From: Pedobacter sp.
Lineage (GTDB): Bacteria; Bacteroidota; Bacteroidia; Sphingobacteriales; Sphingobacteriaceae
Assembly: GCA_028287885.1 (NCBI GenBank)
Contig: JAQBOT010000375.1
Location: forward strand, 1-11,330
DNA length: 11,330 nt
Direction: 5' to 3'
Of this stretch, positions 1-8,131 are shown piece after piece (the stretch's first letter is position 1; each line of letters opens with the position of its first letter). Below the pieces are notes generated by a model that saw only the letters and a program-made list of their open reading frames with translations, did not search any database and was not told the DNA's origin. A program made the position numbers and the translations under genes.

Positions 1-24
1 TAATTCGATTCCAAACGACACATA

Positions 25-55
25 TTGTAAATCAGGGTTATAAACCTTAAATTCG
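25..55 (+). promoter_or_regulatory. Possible Bacteroidota promoter for the serine palmitoyltransferase gene
   Basis: ATTG at 24-27 is followed after 20 nt by TAAATTCG at 48-55. The Bacteroidota primary sigma factor reads a TTTG-like -33 element and a TAnnTTTG -7 element about 19-20 nt apart. The -7 candidate matches five of six fixed positions and the spacing is right. Transcription would start near 61, giving a leader of about 30 nt before the TTG at 90. The match is partial and rests on inspection only. Confidence 0.35.
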
Positions 56-89
56 CAAAAAAATAAAATAACCTTAAAAACATAATACA

Positions 90-1331
90 TTGGATATTTT
101 TGAAAAAATAACAAAACATATGGGACCTCTGGGGCAACACCAGAAATGGTCTCATGGATATTTTTCATTTCCTAAACTTGAGGGGGATCTAGGGCCTCAT
201 ATGACTTTCCGTGGCAAAGAGCATTTGGTATGGAGTTTAAATAACTACCTGGGCTTAGCCAATCACCCTGAAGTTCGTGAAGCAGATACCAAAGGTGCTG
301 CTGATTTCGGTATGGCTTACCCAATGGGTGCAAGGATGATGTCTGGAAATAGCAAATACCACGAGCAGCTGGAACAGCAGCTTGCGGAGTTTGTGGGTAA
401 ACCAGATGCTTTTTTGTTGAATTATGGCTATCAGGGAATGGTCTCCATCATTGATGCGCTTGTAGACAGAAATGATGTGATCGTTTATGATGGTGAATCT
501 CACGCTTGTATAATTGACGGCTTGCGCCTGCATATGGGCAAGCGGTTTGTGTACCAGCACAACGACATAGACAGCGCCAAAAAACAGCTTGAGCGTGCCT
601 CAAAGCTTGTTGAACAAAGTGGTGGTGGCATCTTGCTTATTACTGAAGGTGTATTCGGTATGTCTGGTGCTCAGGGTAAATTAAAGGAACTAATTGAACT
701 TAAAAAAGAGTTCAATTTCCGCCTCTTGATTGATGATGCACATGGTTTTGGTACAATGGGTAAAACCGGTGCCGGAACACACGAAGAGCAGGATTGTATT
801 GAAGGGGTGGATGTTTATTTTGGTACTTTCGCCAAATCTATGGCAGGTATTGGCGCCTTTGTTGCTTCGACAGAGGAGATTACTAACTTTCTGCGGTACA
901 ACATGCGCTCTCAAACCTTTGCTAAAGCATTGCCAATGCCAATGGTAATGGGCTTGCTGAAGCGTTTAGAGCTACTAAAAAACAATCCTGAGCTTAGGGA
1001 AAAACTTTGGGATGTAGCGATGGCGTTACAACGGGGTTTGCGTGAAAGAGGTTTCAATTTAGGTGTGACCAATACGATGGTGACGCCCGTTTTCCTTAAG
1101 GGAGAACTGCCTGAGGCGACAGCACTGACTATGGATATGCGTGAAAATTATGGAATATTTTGTTCCATTGTAATTTATCCGGTAATCCCAAAAGGCTTGA
1201 TCGAACTTCGCCTGATTCCGACTGCGGTACATACACTGGAGGATGTACAGCGTACATTGGATGCATTCTCTGAAATATCTGAAAAACTCAAAAATGGCTA
1301 CTATCAAGACAACAAGTTCTCCGTAGCCTAG
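90..1331 (+). CDS. spt: Serine palmitoyltransferase (PLP-dependent alpha-oxoamine synthase)
   Basis: A 413-residue fold-type I PLP enzyme of the alpha-oxoamine synthase family (relatives KBL, BioF, ALAS). The Bacteroidota branch with this sequence condenses L-serine with a long-chain acyl thioester to 3-ketosphinganine, the first step of sphingolipid synthesis, in the cytoplasm. Visible motifs: substrate-side NNYLG near 51-55, ESHAC with cofactor-stacking His138, IDDAH with Asp215 and His218, and TFAKS with the Schiff-base lysine Lys249. The N-terminal part (MGPLGQHQKW, then GPHMTFRGKEHLVW) is typical of the Bacteroidota enzyme and argues against plain KBL or BioF. The start is TTG at 90. The first in-frame ATG is at 120 (residue 11) and would cut into MDIFEKI, which I recall as the usual beginning of homologues. 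The gene stands alone and ends 18 nt before a strong terminator. Assignment to SPT over KBL is strong but not proven by sequence alone. Confidence 0.9.
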   Translation: MDIFEKITKHMGPLGQHQKWSHGYFSFPKLEGDLGPHMTFRGKEHLVWSLNNYLGLANHPEVREADTKGAADFGMAYPMGARMMSGNSKYHEQLEQQLAEFVGKPDAFLLNYGYQGMVSIIDALVDRNDVIVYDGESHACIIDGLRLHMGKRFVYQHNDIDSAKKQLERASKLVEQSGGGILLITEGVFGMSGAQGKLKELIELKKEFNFRLLIDDAHGFGTMGKTGAGTHEEQDCIEGVDVYFGTFAKSMAGIGAFVASTEEITNFLRYNMRSQTFAKALPMPMVMGLLKRLELLKNNPELREKLWDVAMALQRGLRERGFNLGVTNTMVTPVFLKGELPEATALTMDMRENYGIFCSIVIYPVIPKGLIELRLIPTAVHTLEDVQRTLDAFSEISEKLKNGYYQDNKFSVA

Positions 1332-1349
1332 ATCACACATATAACTTTG

Positions 1350-1386
1350 AAAGCCCTATTGAGAAATCAGTAGGGCTTTTGTTTTT
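1350..1386 (+). terminator. Intrinsic terminator of the serine palmitoyltransferase gene
   Basis: A 9-bp perfect stem, AAAGCCCTA (1350-1358) with TAGGGCTTT (1371-1379), has a 12-nt loop and is followed by a T-rich stretch (TTGTTTTT) through 1386. It begins 18 nt after the spt stop codon, so spt is probably a single-gene transcript. Confidence 0.85.
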
Positions 1387-1424
1387 CACTTTATTTTGCG
1401 TTGAAAACCAGAATGTTAGGAGAT

Positions 1425-1467
1425 TTTCCAACTTATTTTGGAAAGGGCATTTTTCAGTGGAAAATGC
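1425..1467. repeat. Two tandem short hairpins in the leader region of the Hc1-like gene
   Basis: The 235-nt gap between spt and the Hc1-like gene holds two adjacent inverted repeats. The first is TTTCCAA (1425-1431) with TTGGAAA (1438-1444), loop of 6. The second is GCATTTTTC (1447-1455) with GGAAAATGC (1459-1467), 9 bp including one G-U pair, loop AGT. Neither has a T-tract, so they do not look like terminators. They could be operators or RNA structure in a long leader. The rest of the gap, 1468-1566, is very A/T-rich and has no convincing promoter box. Confidence 0.4.
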
Positions 1468-1566
1468 GTACAATTTTAGCTGAATAATGTTTTATAAATT
1501 TTTTTATTCGATTAAAGCGATTATTTTAGACTTAGATATAACCTGAAAACACAAACATTTACTGAA

Positions 1567-1758
1567 ATGGCAAAGACTGAAAAATTCAAACAACTAAAAG
1601 ACCTTGTTGTCAGCCTGGAGGCTGATGCGGACAAGTTTTACAACAAATCTAATAGTGCAGCCGGAACCCGATTGAGGAAAGGATTGCAGGACCTAAAAAA
1701 TCTTGCCCAAGACATTCGTCTGGAGGTTCAGACAGAAAAGAATGCGGTTGCTAAATAA
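1567..1758 (+). CDS. Histone H1-like Hc1-type small basic protein
   Basis: A 63-residue protein resembling the N-terminal helical region of the Hc1 (histone H1-like) family: an Ala/Lys-rich opening, a central GTRLRKGLQDLKNLAQ helix and a mixed charged end. By count it has 13 Lys/Arg against 9 Asp/Glu, net about +4, so it is only mildly basic. It lacks the long Lys/Ala/Pro tail of chlamydial Hc1, which is roughly twice as long. Such short proteins are common and conserved in Bacteroidota and are thought to bind DNA as nucleoid-associated proteins, though their role is poorly tested. Start ATG at 1567 after an A-rich leader. It forms its own unit: hairpins upstream at 1425-1467 and a terminator 14 nt after the stop. 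The family call is from recognition of the sequence pattern; DNA binding is inference. Confidence 0.8.
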   Translation: MAKTEKFKQLKDLVVSLEADADKFYNKSNSAAGTRLRKGLQDLKNLAQDIRLEVQTEKNAVAK

Positions 1759-1765
1759 GAAATTG

Positions 1766-1797
1766 AAAAAAAGCCGGTCTCTGACCGGCTTTTTTTT
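1766..1797. terminator. Bidirectional intrinsic terminator shared by the Hc1-like gene and dapA
   Basis: GCCGGTC (1773-1779) pairs with GACCGGC (1783-1789) around loop TCT. It is flanked by seven A (1766-1772) and eight T (1790-1797), so the A and T tracts extend the stem and each strand sees a GC-rich hairpin followed by a U-tract. It serves the + strand Hc1-like gene and the - strand dapA. The dapA stop codon (TAA, 1798-1796) overlaps the edge of the tract. Confidence 0.9.
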
Positions 1798-2677
1798 ATG
1801 CTGTGATTTTTGCGATCTGCTTAGCAATTTTAGCTTCCAGATCCTTTGTTATATTAACGAGCGGTAGTCTGACGCTGTCACCGCAAACCTTTAAATGTTT
1901 CAAGGCTGACTTGACACCACCGGGGTTACCTTCAGTAAATATCAGTCTAGTGAATTCAAGTAAGCTAAGGTGCGCGGGCAATGCCTCTGCAAATTGCCCT
2001 TTTAAACACTTCCTGATCATCTCAGATAGCTGAAGTGGCAATGCATTACCAACAACGGAAATTACACCCACGGCGCCAATAGAAATCATAGGCAATGCGA
2101 TTGGATCATCACCAGAAATCAACATAAAGTCGGCTGGCTTGTCGCGCATGATCTGATTAAACTGATCAAAGCTCCCTGAGGCTTCTTTAGTGGCAATTAT
2201 ATTCTTGAAATCATGTGCAAGGCGGCAAGTGGTTTCTGGACTAACATTGCTTGCGGTTCTTCCAGGAACATTATACAAGATTATTGGCAAGCTGCTTGCT
2301 TCACTTAATGCTTTATAATGCTGGTAAATTCCTTCTTGAGTTGGTTTATTGTAATTCGGACTGGCAGAAAGGATCGCATCATAGCCTTCTTGAGTAAAGC
2401 TTTTGATGCTTTCAGAAACTAGAGCAGTGTCATTGCCGCCTATACCAGCAACAAGTGGTAAGCGTCCGTTATTAACTTCAGCAGTGAATGCCCAAATCTT
2501 TTCTTTTTCTTGCTTGTTCAGTGTTGAAGCTTCTCCCGTAGTACCTAGAGATACCAGGTAATCTACCTTTCCGTCAATCTGATAATTGATAAGGCTTTTT
2601 AATCCATCATAATCGACAGATTTATCTTCGTTAAATGGCGTAACAATGGCGACACCAGTTCCATGAAATTTATTCAT
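1796..2677 (-). CDS. dapA: 4-hydroxy-tetrahydrodipicolinate synthase
   Basis: A 293-residue TIM-barrel class I aldolase that condenses pyruvate with aspartate semialdehyde to 4-hydroxy-tetrahydrodipicolinate, the entry to the lysine/diaminopimelate branch, in the cytoplasm. Key residues are present: the GTTGE motif (45-49) with the pyruvate-contacting Thr pair, Tyr109 (SPNYNKP), Tyr135 (YNVPGRT) with Arg140, and the Schiff-base lysine Lys164 in IATKEASG. Length and spacing match E. coli DapA (about 292 residues, Lys161), which favours DapA over the related N-acetylneuraminate lyase. Start ATG at 2677, 8 nt after the ligA stop, so dapA is probably the last gene of the ACP phosphodiesterase-ligA-dapA run. 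It ends inside the bidirectional terminator at 1766-1797. No other lysine gene is nearby. Confidence 0.95.
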   Translation of the reverse strand: MNKFHGTGVAIVTPFNEDKSVDYDGLKSLINYQIDGKVDYLVSLGTTGEASTLNKQEKEKIWAFTAEVNNGRLPLVAGIGGNDTALVSESIKSFTQEGYDAILSASPNYNKPTQEGIYQHYKALSEASSLPIILYNVPGRTASNVSPETTCRLAHDFKNIIATKEASGSFDQFNQIMRDKPADFMLISGDDPIALPMISIGAVGVISVVGNALPLQLSEMIRKCLKGQFAEALPAHLSLLEFTRLIFTEGNPGGVKSALKHLKVCGDSVRLPLVNITKDLEAKIAKQIAKITA

Positions 2678-2685
2678 TGTATAAT

Positions 2686-5405
<2,720 letters not shown>

Positions 5406-5442
5406 CTGCTTAAAAGTAAAAATTTTTTTCAGGACGTTTTCC

Positions 5443-5450
5443 TATCTTTG
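5443..5450 (+). promoter_or_regulatory. -7 promoter box upstream of tyrS
   Basis: TATCTTTG is a perfect match to the Bacteroidota TAnnTTTG -7 element and lies 18 nt before the tyrS ATG, which would give a short leader of roughly 10-13 nt. No TTTG lies at the expected -33 distance; that region is an A/T run (5415-5429). It sits in the 63-nt divergent gap shared with the ACP phosphodiesterase-like gene. Confidence 0.5.
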
Positions 5451-5468
5451 CCGGAAAAGTAGATAAGG

Positions 5469-6761
5469 ATGACCAATTTTGTAGAAGAATTACGGTGGCG
5501 AGGAATGTTGCACGATATTATGCCGAATACGGAGGAGAAGTTGAACGAGGGGATGTCCGCAGGCTATATTGGTTTTGACCCGACTGCCGATTCACTTCAT
5601 GTTGGTCACTTAACGCAGATTATGACGCTGATCCACTTTCAGCGTGCGGGCCATAAGCCATATGCCTTAGTTGGCGGCGCTACAGGAATGGTTGGAGATC
5701 CTTCAGGAAAATCTGCAGAGCGGAACCTGCTTACAGAAGAAAGCCTTGCACACAATCTAAACGGAATCAAAGCGCAATTAAGTAAGTTTTTGGTCTTTGG
5801 TGATGGGGCAAGTGATGCCGTGATGGTTAATAATGCCGACTGGTTTAAGAATTTTAGCTTTTTGGATTTCATACGTGATGTTGGAAAGCACATCACTGTT
5901 AACTACATGATGGCGAAGGATAGCGTTAAGAAGCGTCTCAACGGGGAATCCGGGGCTGGATTATCGTTTACAGAATTCAGTTATCAGCTGATACAAGGTT
6001 ACGATTTCTACTATTTGTGGAAGAATCACAACTGTATCCTTCAGATGGGTGGATCCGATCAATGGGGAAACATTGTAACTGGAACGGAGTTTATCCGCAG
6101 AAAAGACAATGGAACTGCTTTTGCTTTAACCACGCAGTTAATCAAGAAAGCAGATGGTACCAAGTTCGGAAAGACTGAAACAGGCGCTGTTTGGTTAGAT
6201 CCTGAGAAAACCTCCGCTTACCGATTTTACCAGTTCTGGTTGAATGCTTCAGATGAGGATGTAAAAAAATGGATTCGCATTTTTACGTTGAAGGGTCAAC
6301 AGGAAGTTGAACAACTCGAGGCAGAGCACAATGCGGCGCCACATTTACGTATATTACAAAAAGCCCTTGCCGAAGACATCACCATCCGGACGCATTCCGA
6401 AGCTGCTTTGGAAACTGCAATAAACACCTCTAATTTCTTGTTCGGAAATGGTTCTCTTGAGTTTTTCTCAACGCTGAGCGATGCGCAGGTTATGGAAGTT
6501 TTTGAAGGTATTGCACAGCATCACATTTCGAAAGATACTTTAGCTCAAGGCCTTGATGTTGCAACATTGCTTGCAGAAAGCACAAACATTTTCCCTTCTA
6601 AAGGTGAGGTGAAGAAGACTGTACAAGGAGGAGGCTTAAGCATCAATAAAGATAAACCTGTTGACGCGGGTGTTCAGTACACAAGCGAAAACTTGCTTAA
6701 TGGCAAATATATTATCGTTCAGAAGGGGAAGAAAAACTACTTCTTAATTATTGCGGAATAA
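5469..6761 (+). CDS. tyrS: Tyrosyl-tRNA synthetase
   Basis: A 430-residue class I aminoacyl-tRNA synthetase that charges tRNA-Tyr in the cytoplasm. The HIGH signature appears as HVGH (44-47). Tyrosine-pocket motifs are YQLIQGYDF (172-180) and GGSDQWGN (194-201). The KMSKS-type loop reads KFGKT (232-236), the usual TyrRS variant. The last 75 or so residues (from about 355, including [10 protein letters not shown] and ending YFLIIAE) form the S4 RNA-binding domain. Length fits the bacterial TyrRS of this type (about 420-430). Start ATG at 5469, just below a perfect -7 box. The gene appears to be a single unit; it ends 3 nt from the convergent LuxE-like gene with no hairpin between them. No T-box leader is visible, and the short leader leaves no room for one. 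Confidence 0.97.
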   Translation: MTNFVEELRWRGMLHDIMPNTEEKLNEGMSAGYIGFDPTADSLHVGHLTQIMTLIHFQRAGHKPYALVGGATGMVGDPSGKSAERNLLTEESLAHNLNGIKAQLSKFLVFGDGASDAVMVNNADWFKNFSFLDFIRDVGKHITVNYMMAKDSVKKRLNGESGAGLSFTEFSYQLIQGYDFYYLWKNHNCILQMGGSDQWGNIVTGTEFIRRKDNGTAFALTTQLIKKADGTKFGKTETGAVWLDPEKTSAYRFYQFWLNASDEDVKKWIRIFTLKGQQEVEQLEAEHNAAPHLRILQKALAEDITIRTHSEAALETAINTSNFLFGNGSLEFFSTLSDAQVMEVFEGIAQHHISKDTLAQGLDVATLLAESTNIFPSKGEVKKTVQGGGLSINKDKPVDAGVQYTSENLLNGKYIIVQKGKKNYFLIIAE

Positions 6762-6764
6762 GTT

Positions 6765-7748
6765 TTATTGAACCAGGAGGTTACATCCCCGGATATCAGA
6801 GTTGTCAAAACGACCAAGGATTTCAAAGGAGCCGTCGCTGTACAATTTGCCGAGGTCCTGGGTAGCTATGAATGCGCATGAGTTCAAATTTGCAAGATCG
6901 ATAACGTTTATACCGCCGCTCTTGCCTTGTTGTGCAGGGCTTAAAGGGTCGTTTGTGTCGCGAAGGCTGATCTTCATCCAAGGTGGACAGTTAAAAATAC
7001 CCTGTCCTGAGGAGTATGCCTGGGACAATAACTCTGTCATTCCATATTCGCTGTGAATTGCATCTACACCAAAACCCGCCTGCAATACGGCATGCAGTTC
7101 TTCCCGTACCATTTCTTTACGTTTACCTTTCATGCCACCTGTCTCCATAACGATCAGTTCAGGGAAGTTTAGGTTGTGCAATTCAACAAAGTCGAGCAGT
7201 GCGTAGGTGACGCCAATTAAAATCGTCTTTTGTCCCAAGTCTTTGAGCCTGTTCAGCGTTTCAAAAAGATCTTGATGGTTGTGAAGAAAATAACCACTAT
7301 CCGGCTGTTTGCTTTGATCGATCAATGCATCTACCATATAGATCAGGGAAGAGCCTTCCCGTTCCTGGTACGATGGGAGCAGTGCAAGGATACAGATGTC
7401 CTCAGGATTTCCGTAAAACTGCTTAAAAGCCTGATTGAAGCTCTGATCGTAAAGCGAAAGGTCTGTAACCAGGTGCCGGCTTTGAACCATGCCCGTCGTC
7501 CCAGAACTTGTAAATGCGACAATCGGCTTCCGAAAATCGCTAAGTACAGCTTGTGTTTTAAAGAAAGATATTGGTAAAAAGGGGATATCATCAACTGTAG
7601 TCACCGATTGAGGATCTATTTTCAAATGGCTGATATAGCTTTTGAAAACGGTACAGTTTAGCGCCTGGTGTTGAAATACAGCTAAGGCAGTTTTTTTGAA
7701 CTCTGTATCTGTATGTATGGAAAAGATTTGGTTTTTTAAACTTAGCAC
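6765..7748 (-). CDS. LuxE-like acyl-activating enzyme (acyl-protein synthetase family)
   Basis: A 327-residue ANL-superfamily adenylating enzyme, similar in plan to LuxE acyl-protein synthetase and phenylacetate-CoA ligase-like proteins. Visible motifs: the phosphate-binding TSSGTTG loop (80-86), ETGGMKGKR (202-210), the adenine/carboxylate motif EYGMTE (234-239), and DLGKLYSDG...EILGR (298-313) corresponding to the A7/A8 region. The protein stops just after this, so the roughly 100-residue mobile C-terminal domain of acyl-CoA synthetases is absent, as in LuxE. Cys322, six residues from the end, sits where LuxE carries its acyl-accepting cysteine. No luxC or luxD is nearby, so this is not a luminescence gene; the substrate and acceptor are unknown. 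Start GTG at 7748 is forced: an in-frame stop lies upstream at 7775-7773 and the next ATG is far inside. It is third in the run after the acylase and membrane protein, with a 29-nt gap. Confidence 0.8.
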   Translation of the reverse strand: MLSLKNQIFSIHTDTEFKKTALAVFQHQALNCTVFKSYISHLKIDPQSVTTVDDIPFLPISFFKTQAVLSDFRKPIVAFTSSGTTGMVQSRHLVTDLSLYDQSFNQAFKQFYGNPEDICILALLPSYQEREGSSLIYMVDALIDQSKQPDSGYFLHNHQDLFETLNRLKDLGQKTILIGVTYALLDFVELHNLNFPELIVMETGGMKGKRKEMVREELHAVLQAGFGVDAIHSEYGMTELLSQAYSSGQGIFNCPPWMKISLRDTNDPLSPAQQGKSGGINVIDLANLNSCAFIATQDLGKLYSDGSFEILGRFDNSDIRGCNLLVQ

Positions 7749-7752
7749 CCGG

Positions 7753-7760
7753 CAAAAATA
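7753..7760 (-). promoter_or_regulatory. Perfect -7 box just upstream of the LuxE-like GTG start
   Basis: On the - strand this reads TATTTTTG, a perfect TAnnTTTG match, ending only 4 nt before the GTG at 7748. If used, transcription would begin at or next to the start codon, giving a leaderless or nearly leaderless message. No TTTG occurs at the expected -33 distance, and A/T-rich gaps give such matches by chance. Confidence 0.25.
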
Positions 7761-7777
7761 CGCAACAAAGAATTATT

Positions 7778-8131
7778 TTAGATACTTGTTTTCTTAGTAA
7801 GGATGGCTTTTCTGAAGTGGTGGCCACAAAAGCCACTTATTGCAGCGACAAAGCTGCCCAGTACCACCGTAATCAGTAGAACAAGCCAGCGCTTGTTGAG
7901 GCCGAGCATTTCTGCCACGCGGTCCACCAAGATGTTATCATTGGCTATGGATTTAAACACGGCGACGGAAGTCCAAAGCATCAGTATTGCAAAGAAGGGT
8001 GCCCAAAGGGATAGTTTTCCTGTTCTTCCGACAACAGCACAGGTTATAAAGGATACCACAACGATGATCCACCAGGGTAGAACCATTTGAAGGAGGAAGC
8101 ATGCTAAAAGTACAATAAGAAAGACAATCAT
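7778..8131 (-). CDS. Small integral membrane protein of unknown function
   Basis: I do not recognise a family. The 117-residue product is strongly hydrophobic with about four predicted membrane segments: 2-18, 20-36, 41-60 and 82-103. A loop of about 20 residues (61-81, NDNILVDRVAEMLGLNK) lies between the third and fourth, and the C-terminal tail is basic (HHFRKAILTKKTSI), which favours a cytoplasmic C terminus. Start ATG at 8131 overlaps the stop of the acylase gene in the sequence TAATG, so translation is probably coupled. The LuxE-like gene follows 29 nt later. The arrangement suggests a helper or channel-like role for the neighbouring acyl enzymes in the inner membrane, but nothing in the sequence names a function. 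Confidence 0.75.
   Translation of the reverse strand: MIVFLIVLLACFLLQMVLPWWIIVVVSFITCAVVGRTGKLSLWAPFFAILMLWTSVAVFKSIANDNILVDRVAEMLGLNKRWLVLLITVVLGSFVAAISGFCGHHFRKAILTKKTSI

Noticed and set aside
1..89. Remnant of an upstream gene before spt
   Set aside because: The window opens with TAA, which could be a stop codon, but only 89 A/T-rich bases precede spt, so no coding call can be supported.
1391..1566. Promoter boxes for the Hc1-like gene (for example TATTTTAG at 1522-1529)
   Set aside because: Each candidate has a mismatch and no TTTG at 19-20 nt upstream. The stretch is so A/T-rich that such matches are expected by chance.
5411..5418. TACTTTTA on the - strand as a promoter for the ACP phosphodiesterase-like gene
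   Set aside because: One mismatch to the -7 box, no -33 element at the right distance, and only 5 nt from the start codon in a very A/T-rich gap.
7591..7836. 81-codon - strand frame spanning the LuxE-like start and the membrane-protein end
   Set aside because: It overlaps two better-supported genes in another frame and has no family resemblance.
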